Source: Bacteroidaceae bacterium
GTDB lineage: Bacteria; Bacteroidota; Bacteroidia; Bacteroidales; Bacteroidaceae
Direction of reading: 5' to 3'
Assembly (NCBI GenBank): GCA_017520935.1
Contig: JAFXEF010000033.1
Coordinates: forward strand, 1 to 53,629
Length of the DNA: 53,629 bases
The notes under the pieces are model-generated. The model saw only the letters and a program-made list of their open reading frames with translations. It did no database searches and had not been told where the DNA came from. Shown here one piece after another: positions 8,550 through 15,740 of the stretch (the stretch's first letter is position 1; each line of letters starts with the position of its first letter). Position numbers and translations under genes: made by a program.

Positions 8550-10370
8550 ATGCAAGCAATCATATTGGCAGCCGGAATGGGCAAGCGCCTTGGTGAGCTC
8601 ACCAAGAACAACACCAAGTGCATGGTATCGGTCAATGGAGTATGCCTTATCGACCGTATGCTCACACAGTTGGCCACACGGAACTTGTCGCGTGTGGTCA
8701 TCGTGGTGGGCTACAAGAAGGAGGAACTCATCAGCCACATCGGCACCCGCTATGACGACCGCATCAAGATAGAGTACGTGCACAACGATATCTATGACAA
8801 GACCAACAACATATACTCCCTTGCCTTAGCCAAGCAGTATATGCTTGAGGAGGACACGCTGCTGCTGGAGTCGGATCTCATCTTCGATGACAGCATGCTC
8901 GACCTCATCATCAGCGACCCTTATCCTAATCTCGCACTTGTTGCCAAATATGAGACCTGGATGGACGGAACCATGGTGCGTATATCTGAAGACAACGACA
9001 TCATGAGCTTCATACCCAAGAAGGCCTTCAAGTATGCCGATATCGAGCACTACCACAAGACGTGCAACATTTATAAGTTCAGCCGCGAGTTTTCGTCGAC
9101 CCAGTATGTGCCCTTCCTCGAGGCCTATAGCAAGGCGATGGGCAACAACGAGTACTACGAACAGGTATTGCGTGTGCTCACGGCACTCGACCGCTCCGAC
9201 CTCAAGGCGTTGCCTATTACCAACGAGAAGTGGTATGAGATAGACGATGTGCAGGATCTTGACATTGCCGAGACCATGTTCTCTTCTGAAGAGGAACTGC
9301 TGGGCAAGTATTACCGCCGCTATGGTGGCTATTGGCGTTTCCCGCAACTGAAGGACTATTGCTATCTGGTGAATCCCTACTATCCCAGTCCTAAGATGAA
9401 GGATGAGCTTCGTGCCAATTTCGATGTGCTGCTCACCGAATACCCCTCGGGTATGTATGTCAACTCCCTGTTGGCCGGCAAGTACTTCGGCATCAATCAG
9501 GAGTATGTAGTAGTGGGCAATGGTGCAGCCGAGCTCATCAAGAGCTACGTGGAGAACCACGTGGAGGGTAATATGGGCATCATCTTCCCTACCTTTGAGG
9601 AGTATCCCAATCGCGCTATCGCGGAGCGCATCGTCAAGTACGTGCCCAACAATGCCGACTTTGCCTATACGGCACAAGATATCAAGGTCTACTTTGCCGA
9701 CAAGGCAATCTCTGTCCTGCTCCTTATCAACCCTGACAATCCATCGGGCAACTTCATCCCCTTGGCTGATCTGCTGCCATTGATAGAGTGGGCACGCGAG
9801 CGTGGCATCACGACGGTTGTCGATGAGAGTTTTGTCGATTTCACCGATGATTTCTCAGGCAACTCGCTCCTTCACAACCATATTCTGGAGGCACATAGCA
9901 ACCTGGTGGTGGTAAAGTCTATCAGCAAGTCGTATGGTGTGCCCGGTCTCCGGTTGGGCGTGCTCGCCTCTGGCAATAAGACCCTGATAGCGCAGATGAA
10001 GAAGGAGGTGGCGATATGGAACATCAACTCCTTTGCCGAGTTCTACATGCAGATTTTCGGTAAGTATGAAAAGGATTATACCATCGCCTGCCACAAATTT
10101 ATCGGGGAGCGTGGCATCTTCTTCAAGGAACTGCAAGCCGTCCCCTACCTGCGCGTCATCCCCTCACAAGCCAACTACTTCTTGTGTGAGGTGACCGGTA
10201 GATATACCGCCACGGAGCTTACCCAGCTGCTGCTGAAGCGATACAACATTCTCATCAAGGACTGCGGTACCAAGTCGGCCTTTGTAGGGAAACAGTATAT
10301 ACGCATCGCCATTCGCGACCGGGCAGACAATGCCTATTTCGTAGAAGCACTTAAAGCATTGGCAGAATGA
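8550..10370 (+). CDS. Fused nucleotidyltransferase - class I/II aminotransferase (PntC-like)
   Basis: 606 residues in two catalytic domains. Residues 1 to about 240 form a sugar-phosphate/LicC-type nucleotidyltransferase, with the nucleotide loop IILAAGMGKRLGELTKNNTK and a metal-binding acidic LLESDLIFDD. Residues about 250-606 form a fold-type I PLP aminotransferase of the HisC/CobD type, with GNGAAELIKS, NPDNPSGNF, VVDESFVDF and the PLP lysine Lys460 in SISKSYGVPGLRLG. The fusion recalls PntC, reported to make CMP-2-aminoethylphosphonate in phosphonate-decorated glycan pathways, but PEP mutase and phosphonopyruvate decarboxylase are absent from the window. An alternative is CDP activation of another amino-alcohol phosphate. 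The ATG at 8550 is preferred over a TTG at 8538 because the domain starts at once with MQAIILAAG. It overlaps the next gene by 4 nt. Confidence 0.85.
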   Translation: MQAIILAAGMGKRLGELTKNNTKCMVSVNGVCLIDRMLTQLATRNLSRVVIVVGYKKEELISHIGTRYDDRIKIEYVHNDIYDKTNNIYSLALAKQYMLEEDTLLLESDLIFDDSMLDLIISDPYPNLALVAKYETWMDGTMVRISEDNDIMSFIPKKAFKYADIEHYHKTCNIYKFSREFSSTQYVPFLEAYSKAMGNNEYYEQVLRVLTALDRSDLKALPITNEKWYEIDDVQDLDIAETMFSSEEELLGKYYRRYGGYWRFPQLKDYCYLVNPYYPSPKMKDELRANFDVLLTEYPSGMYVNSLLAGKYFGINQEYVVVGNGAAELIKSYVENHVEGNMGIIFPTFEEYPNRAIAERIVKYVPNNADFAYTAQDIKVYFADKAISVLLLINPDNPSGNFIPLADLLPLIEWARERGITTVVDESFVDFTDDFSGNSLLHNHILEAHSNLVVVKSISKSYGVPGLRLGVLASGNKTLIAQMKKEVAIWNINSFAEFYMQIFGKYEKDYTIACHKFIGERGIFFKELQAVPYLRVIPSQANYFLCEVTGRYTATELTQLLLKRYNILIKDCGTKSAFVGKQYIRIAIRDRADNAYFVEALKALAE

Positions 10371-11380
10371 AGACTGTATGCATCTGTGGAGGAGGGTCGC
10401 TCGGCCATGTTGTTGCAGGATACTTGAGCGCGAAGAAAGATATTGCGGTCAATATCCTTACACAGAGGCCACTACAATGGAAACACGAATTACGTATCTC
10501 TATCCCTGAGGGCATTACTCTACATGGTAAACTCAATGTCATCAGCGACAATCCTAAGGAAACGCTTCACGATGCATCCATTATATTGCTTTGCCTACCT
10601 GGCTATGCGATCAAAAGCGAGTTAATCAAGATTAAGCCCTATGTAAGCAAACAGACATACGTAGGCTCCGTATTTTCTTCTACGGGCTTTTTCTTTGAGG
10701 CTTTGGACTTGTTCAACGAAGATATCCCTCTGTGGGGTTTTCAACGTGTCCCTTTCATTGCTCGTACTGACGTGTACGGTGAAAGTGCACAATTGTTGGG
10801 CTACAAGAATAGTCATAATATTGCTATTGAACGTAGCGATGACAAAGAGAGGTTCCGAACCATCATAGAAGAACTTTTTGATGCTCCAGTGCATTTGCTG
10901 AACAATTATTACGAAGCGAGTTTCACCAATAGCAATCCCATACTGCATCCATCGAGGCTATATGCCTTGTTTAAAGATTGGAATAAGGAGATTTATTATG
11001 ACCATCAATTCCTGTTCTATGAGGAATGGACCGACGAAGCCTCTGAATTGTTGATAGAATTGGATAATGAACTCTTTCGTGTCTTGGCAAAGTTGCCAGT
11101 TACTTCCGACTACTTAGTTCCTATACTTCCCTACTATGAGAGTCATGATGCCGAAAGCCTTACCCGAAAGATACGTTCGATAGGTGGGTTCAAAGGTATT
11201 GCTACTCCTATGATACACTCCGACAAAGGATGGCAACCCGACCTTAAGAGCCGTTATTTCCAAGAAGACTTCATGTATGGTCTACGATACATCTATCAGG
11301 AGGCTCACCGACAAAGTGTGGCAGTTCCAATGATAGATATGGTGTACAATTGGGGGATAAAAATTATAGGATGTAGATAA
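10367..11380 (+). CDS. NAD/NADP octopine/nopaline dehydrogenase family protein
   Basis: 337 residues. The N-terminus has a Rossmann fold (VCICGGGSLGHVVAGYLS), followed by IILLCLPGYAIKSELIKI and a C-terminal helical region with NSNPILHPSRLYALF, which fits the octopine/nopaline dehydrogenase family (the His and Asn in this stretch resemble the catalytic region). Members reduce an imine made from an amino acid and a keto acid, giving an opine, or carry out related 2-hydroxyacid-type reductions. The ATGA overlap with the upstream fusion gene implies coupled expression. The product could be an opine-like amino group used to decorate a glycan; the substrate is not known. Confidence 0.8.
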   Translation: MKTVCICGGGSLGHVVAGYLSAKKDIAVNILTQRPLQWKHELRISIPEGITLHGKLNVISDNPKETLHDASIILLCLPGYAIKSELIKIKPYVSKQTYVGSVFSSTGFFFEALDLFNEDIPLWGFQRVPFIARTDVYGESAQLLGYKNSHNIAIERSDDKERFRTIIEELFDAPVHLLNNYYEASFTNSNPILHPSRLYALFKDWNKEIYYDHQFLFYEEWTDEASELLIELDNELFRVLAKLPVTSDYLVPILPYYESHDAESLTRKIRSIGGFKGIATPMIHSDKGWQPDLKSRYFQEDFMYGLRYIYQEAHRQSVAVPMIDMVYNWGIKIIGCR

Positions 11381-11381
11381 T

Positions 11382-12914
11382 ATGCCCGACTCAGACACCA
11401 AACGCATAGCAAAGAATACCGGCTTCCTTTACATGAGAATGCTGGTAATGATGGTTATTGGCTTTATCACGGCTCGTGTAATGCTGGAGGCATTAGGGGT
11501 AAACAACTATGGCATCAACAACGTGGTGGGTGGATTGGTATCCATGTTTTCCATGTTGTCAGCCTCATTGTCAGGTGCCGTAAGCCGTTTCTTCACCTTC
11601 GGCTTGGGTAAGGGAGACATGATGCGCCTACGGGTAATCTTCTCTACCTCTATCAATATACATATTTTACTGGCTGTAGTTGTGGTGCTTGCTATTGAGG
11701 TAGTGGGCGTATGGTTTCTCAACAATAGGATGAACATAGATGCTGATCGCCTTGTGGCGGCCAACTGGGTATTGCAATGCTCTACCATCACATTTGCCAT
11801 CAATTTACTCTCCGTTCCCTATAGAGCTGCCATCATTGCCCACGAGCGGATGTCGGCCTTTGCCTACCTAACCATCTTTGATGCTACGGCCAAGCTACTC
11901 ATTGTCTGTGCCGTCTATTTCTACAATGGTGACAAATTGATATTGTTGTCTGTTCTCAACATCACACCGGCCATCATATCGCAAGTTATCTATTGGCTCT
12001 ACTGCAAGCGGCATTTTGAGGAATGTACCTATAAGTTTGCGTCAGATAAGAAACTCTTCAAGGAGATTTTCGGTTTTGCGGGTTGGAGCTTTATTGGCAA
12101 TACTGCCGGATTGATGAAGAACGAAGGGGTAAATGTCGTCATCAACATCTTCACCAATACGACAATCAATGCTGCACGTGGTTTTGCCATGCAAGTCAAT
12201 GGCATGGTGATGCAGTTTATCAGCAATTTTACGATGGCGCTCAACCCTCAAATCATCAAGGACTATGCTTCGGGACAGCTACAGCGCATGCACAAGCTGA
12301 TGTTTCAAGGCACCAAGTTGTCTTATTATATCTTCATGATACTTTCCATACCTCTGATCTTTGAGGTAGAGGCCTTCCTATATCTATGGTTGGGTGAGGT
12401 GCCCGAGCATTCGGTATCGTTCACGCGCCTGGTCTTGGTACTCAGTTTGGCTGAAATCGTGTCTTATACACTGATTACAGCCCAGAATGCTACGGGTAAG
12501 ATTAGGGATTATCAAATAGTAGTAGGTGGTATCCTTCTTCTGAATCTTCCCATCTCCTATCTTCTGCTCCGCTGGGGAGTGTTTCCCGAGGTTACGGTTA
12601 TAGTGGCCATTATCGTGTCGCAATTGTGTCTGGCCGCACGTTTATGGTTTCTTCGAAAAATGATAGACTTCCCTGTCAGACAGTTCATCACAAAGGTTTA
12701 TTTCAATGTCATTGCAGTCACCTTACTATCGCTGATAGTGCCTGCCATCTGTTACATCGCCATACCTCCAGGATATGTGAGAGTCTTCATCCTGGGAAGT
12801 CTCTCGATATGTTCATCCATCGCGACAATCTATTTCGTAGGTTGCACCCGTGAAGAGCGTGCACAGGTGCGCAAGGCCATAGTGAATATAATCTCCAAAT
12901 TCCGCAACCGATGA
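11382..12914 (+). CDS. Oligosaccharide flippase (Wzx/MATE-like polysaccharide transporter)
   Basis: 510 residues with about 12-14 membrane segments and the usual Wzx-like start: a short polar N-terminus, then FLYMRMLVMMVIGFITARVM and EALGVNNYGINNVVGGLVSM. Proteins of this type move lipid-linked oligosaccharides across the inner membrane. The start lies one base after the upstream stop, and the stop overlaps the next start by 4 nt, so it is firmly in the operon. Presence of a flippase without any glycosyltransferase or polymerase in the cluster is unusual and suggests that the glycan is assembled by genes elsewhere. Confidence 0.9.
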   Translation: MPDSDTKRIAKNTGFLYMRMLVMMVIGFITARVMLEALGVNNYGINNVVGGLVSMFSMLSASLSGAVSRFFTFGLGKGDMMRLRVIFSTSINIHILLAVVVVLAIEVVGVWFLNNRMNIDADRLVAANWVLQCSTITFAINLLSVPYRAAIIAHERMSAFAYLTIFDATAKLLIVCAVYFYNGDKLILLSVLNITPAIISQVIYWLYCKRHFEECTYKFASDKKLFKEIFGFAGWSFIGNTAGLMKNEGVNVVINIFTNTTINAARGFAMQVNGMVMQFISNFTMALNPQIIKDYASGQLQRMHKLMFQGTKLSYYIFMILSIPLIFEVEAFLYLWLGEVPEHSVSFTRLVLVLSLAEIVSYTLITAQNATGKIRDYQIVVGGILLLNLPISYLLLRWGVFPEVTVIVAIIVSQLCLAARLWFLRKMIDFPVRQFITKVYFNVIAVTLLSLIVPAICYIAIPPGYVRVFILGSLSICSSIATIYFVGCTREERAQVRKAIVNIISKFRNR

Positions 12915-14065
12915 TACACATTAAGGAAAAACAGGAGTGTTGCGGCTGTCACGCTTGCGTGACGGCATGTCCGGCTCATTGTATTACGATGAGAGCCGAT
13001 GAGCAGGGTTTTCTCTATCCTGTAGTCGACAAGGATGCATGTACTGATTGCGGCTTATGCGAGAAGGTTTGCCCGATAATCAATCAAGATACATCGCGCA
13101 AACCCATTAAGGTGTATGCCGCCAAATGTGGTGACGAGCGGGTGCGTATGCAAAGTTCGTCGGGCGGTATCTTTACCTTGTTGGCCGAAGCTGTAATCAA
13201 GGAAGGTGGTGTGGTCTTTGGCGCGAAGTTTACTGAACATTGGGATGTCGCTCATGCCTGGACGGATAGTTTGGATGGTATCGCAGCTTTCCGTGGTGCC
13301 AAATATGTACAGAGTACAATAGGGAATACATACAAAGAAGCTAAAGATTTCTTGCTTCTGGGACGCAAAGTGCTTTTTTCCGGTACACCTTGCCAGATTG
13401 CAGGATTAAAGAGGTTCTTACGCAAAGACTACGAAGGTCTGATTACCGTTGATGTGGTATGTCATGGTGTACCCAGTCCGTTAGTATGGCAGACTTATCT
13501 CGCAGACGAAAGTAGCGGGAATCCCTGTCGCCCTCCGATAGAAAGCATTTCGTTCAGGGACAAGACTTATGGTTGGAAGAAATATTGCTTCCACATTCGT
13601 TATGCTGGTTCCAACAATATGCCTTCATCAGGAAACGTTTATATGAAAGGATTCCTCAACGACCTTTACCTGCGCCCTTCCTGCCATGCCTGCCCTGCTC
13701 GTTCAGGAAAGAGCGGCAGTGATATTGGATTGGGCGATTTTTGGGGAATAGAGAAACATTATCCTCAGATAGATGACGACAAAGGCATAAGCCTTGTGCT
13801 TATCAATAGCAATAAAGGTCAGGAACTATACGACTCCATCACGAGAGAACATATACAAGCACAGTTCGAGGAAGCATTGTCCGAGAACCCGAGTATAGTG
13901 CAAATCTCGCCCCAGAGTGAATACTCACGGCAGTTTTGGCAGCGCTTCCATCGTCAAGGAATATCATGTATAGAACCGATATGCAGGAAGGCCGGACCAT
14001 CAAGGCTATTGCTGCTGTACCTGAAGGTTAAAAGGGCATTGTTGGGCATTCTTAAAAGAAGGTAA
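12911..14065 (+). CDS. FrhB-type (coenzyme F420 hydrogenase beta subunit-like) protein with two 4Fe-4S motifs
   Basis: 384 residues. The N-terminus has two ferredoxin-type motifs: Cys10-Cys13-Cys16-Cys20 and Cys44-Cys47-Cys50-Cys54. They are followed by FrhB N- and C-terminal regions with QSSSGGIFTLLAEAVI, FSGTPCQIAGLKRFL, VCHGVPSPLVWQTYL and a later CHACPARSGKSGSDIGLGDF cluster. Such proteins are common in Bacteroidetes surface-polysaccharide loci beside polysaccharide pyruvyl transferases, where they probably do a redox step on a sugar or substituent rather than F420 chemistry. The exact reaction is unknown. It overlaps the flippase by 4 nt and is 4 nt from the pyruvyl transferase gene. Confidence 0.87.
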   Translation: MIHIKEKQECCGCHACVTACPAHCITMRADEQGFLYPVVDKDACTDCGLCEKVCPIINQDTSRKPIKVYAAKCGDERVRMQSSSGGIFTLLAEAVIKEGGVVFGAKFTEHWDVAHAWTDSLDGIAAFRGAKYVQSTIGNTYKEAKDFLLLGRKVLFSGTPCQIAGLKRFLRKDYEGLITVDVVCHGVPSPLVWQTYLADESSGNPCRPPIESISFRDKTYGWKKYCFHIRYAGSNNMPSSGNVYMKGFLNDLYLRPSCHACPARSGKSGSDIGLGDFWGIEKHYPQIDDDKGISLVLINSNKGQELYDSITREHIQAQFEEALSENPSIVQISPQSEYSRQFWQRFHRQGISCIEPICRKAGPSRLLLLYLKVKRALLGILKRR

Positions 14066-14069
14066 AGGT

Positions 14070-15203
14070 ATGAGAATTGGCATCTTATCGCTTCCGTTAG
14101 GCACGAACTATGGCGGCATACTGCAGTCCTATGCTTTACAACACATATTGCAAGGCATGGGGCATGAGGTATATGTCATTGATGAGGACAAACAGTTTGA
14201 ATATCCGTTGAGGCGGAGAGTAGAGATGTTTGTAAAGGGAACCATAAAGAGATGCCTATTGGGCAAGAATGCCATCATCTATTCACCCGAATATTACAAG
14301 AGGCTATGGGCCGCACGCACTATGCACACCGGTAGGTTTGTCTGTGAACACATAGACCGGAAAATGGTGCGCAGCGTGACGGAGATTGGCGAACATGACT
14401 TTGATGCCTTCATTGTCGGAAGCGACCAAATATGGCGTGCACGTTATGCCAGACCATTTCCTGGGGTCGAAAACTCCTTCTTGAAGTTTACAGAAGGGTG
14501 GAATGTCAAGCGTCTTGCATATGCAGCCTCATTCGGTACCGACGAATGGGAATACAACAAAGCAGAAACGGAAAATGTCGCGGCAATGGCTCGTATGTTC
14601 GATGCCATAAGTGTACGTGAGGTATCTGGTGTCAGGCTGTGTCAAGAGTACTTAGGCACAGAGGCTTTGTGCATGATAGACCCTACATTGCTCTTGAATG
14701 CGGAGGATTATACCCGATTGCTTGGGGAAGATACTCCGTCGAGCCCAGGCAATATGATGTGCTATGTGCTTGACAGAAATGAGGAAAAAGATGCCTTGGT
14801 CAATGACATTGCCAACAAAAAGGGACTGCAACCTTTCCAAACCAACTCGCGTACCGAGGACTATAAAGCGACATTGCAAGAACGCATACAACCACCTGTA
14901 GAGCAATGGCTACAAGGATTCCGCGATGCAGAATTTGTTGTTACCGACAGTTTTCATGCCTGCATATTCTCCATATTGTATAGAAAACCATTCGTTGTTA
15001 TTGGTAACAAAAGTCGCGGGATGACACGCTTTGAGTCCCTGCTGTGGATATTTGGCCTGGAAGAACGGTTAGTCACCTCCTATGAAGACTACAAACTAAA
15101 GGAGGAAAAACTACTCGGTCCGATAGATTATGAACCTATATACCGTACTCTTGCAGATAAACGGGAAGATGCCCTTCGATTCCTATCGGAGTTTTTACTT
15201 TAA
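14070..15203 (+). CDS. Polysaccharide pyruvyl transferase family protein
   Basis: 377 residues of the CsaB/WcaK-type family: N-terminal MRIGILSLPLGTNYGGILQS, central FIVGSDQIWR and LAYAASFGT, and C-terminal VVTDSFHACIFSILYRKPFV. Members transfer pyruvate from PEP to sugar hydroxyls as ketals, although many loci-encoded homologues have unproven acceptors. It is the last gene of the five-gene operon. The stop is followed by an AT-rich region with repeats but no U-tract terminator. Confidence 0.88.
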   Translation: MRIGILSLPLGTNYGGILQSYALQHILQGMGHEVYVIDEDKQFEYPLRRRVEMFVKGTIKRCLLGKNAIIYSPEYYKRLWAARTMHTGRFVCEHIDRKMVRSVTEIGEHDFDAFIVGSDQIWRARYARPFPGVENSFLKFTEGWNVKRLAYAASFGTDEWEYNKAETENVAAMARMFDAISVREVSGVRLCQEYLGTEALCMIDPTLLLNAEDYTRLLGEDTPSSPGNMMCYVLDRNEEKDALVNDIANKKGLQPFQTNSRTEDYKATLQERIQPPVEQWLQGFRDAEFVVTDSFHACIFSILYRKPFVVIGNKSRGMTRFESLLWIFGLEERLVTSYEDYKLKEEKLLGPIDYEPIYRTLADKREDALRFLSEFLL

Positions 15204-15267
15204 CGCCTATTAGATAAAAAAGGTATGTTCTCTGAGAGGAAATATACAACACCTATCATATAAAATC

Positions 15268-15350
15268 AAATCATAAGTTCTGATTACGTAATCAGAACTT
15301 GTAATTACTTAATCAGAACTTATGATTAAGTAATCACAACTTATGATTAA
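15268..15350. repeat. Palindrome plus three 21-bp tandem units
   Basis: A 26-bp perfect palindrome occupies 15275-15300 (half site AAGTTCTGATTAC). Overlapping it, three 21-bp units follow without gaps at 15288-15308, 15309-15329 and 15330-15350; each is itself an interrupted palindrome (unit 2: TTAATCA, 7 nt, TGATTAA). An inverted copy precedes at about 15268-15287. A period of 21 bp places the units on the same face of the helix, which would suit an array of protein-binding sites, but a dispersed repeat family is equally possible. Confidence 0.75.
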
Positions 15351-15674
15351 CCTTTAGATAAAGGGTGATAAAGGATTTACTTCTATTGACAAGAACCTTT
15401 TATTCCTTTGGTATATTGCTTCTTTGATAAGAAACCCGTCATTGACGTGGATTCTGTCAGAAAATCCAAACAGACTATAAAGTCATCCCGAATTTACTGT
15501 GGACTTACATTAATTAGGACTTTTCCACACTTAGTTATATATTATAAAATAATATATAGCTTATATAAGATATCGAAAAAGTCCTGGTTCATTCATTATT
15601 TGAATAGGATTTCTTCAACAGAAAATTTCCTTAACAATGCATGATTTCTCCTAACATCCAATAATACATCAGGC

Positions 15675-15682
15675 TAAATTTG
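15675..15682 (+). promoter_or_regulatory. Candidate -7 box for the surface-protein locus
   Basis: TAAATTTG matches TAnnTTTG and lies 58 nt before the ATG at 15741. No clear -33 element at standard spacing, so regulation by an activator is possible; regulators at 39829 and 40449 end the same locus. Confidence 0.45.
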
Positions 15683-15740
15683 CATTGTGAGAATGTGAAC
15701 GAAAGTGAATCTTATTATAAATCCATTAAAAAGCATTATT

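Larger units (their letters stand above)
15204..15740. other. AT-rich intergenic region with nested stem-loop
   Basis: 537 bp with no convincing gene. It holds the 21-bp repeat array (15268-15350), a nested stem-loop and a -7 box at 15675. In the stem-loop, AGGACTTTT at 15516-15524 pairs with AAAAGTCCT at 15577-15585; inside it, ATATATTAT at 15537-15545 pairs with ATAATATAT at 15549-15557. A 78-codon frame at 15408-15644 lacks support and is treated as chance. Confidence 0.6.

Noticed and set aside
8550..15203. Complete phosphonate biosynthesis cluster
   Set aside because: No PEP mutase or phosphonopyruvate decarboxylase in the window; only the activating fusion resembles that pathway.
15275..15300. 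Invertible promoter as in Bacteroides capsule loci
   Set aside because: The palindrome has no spacer and there is no distal matching inverted repeat or invertase nearby.
15408..15644. 78-codon plus-strand frame in the AT-rich gap
   Set aside because: Composition is AT-driven, it covers the nested stem-loop, and no signal or family pattern is seen.
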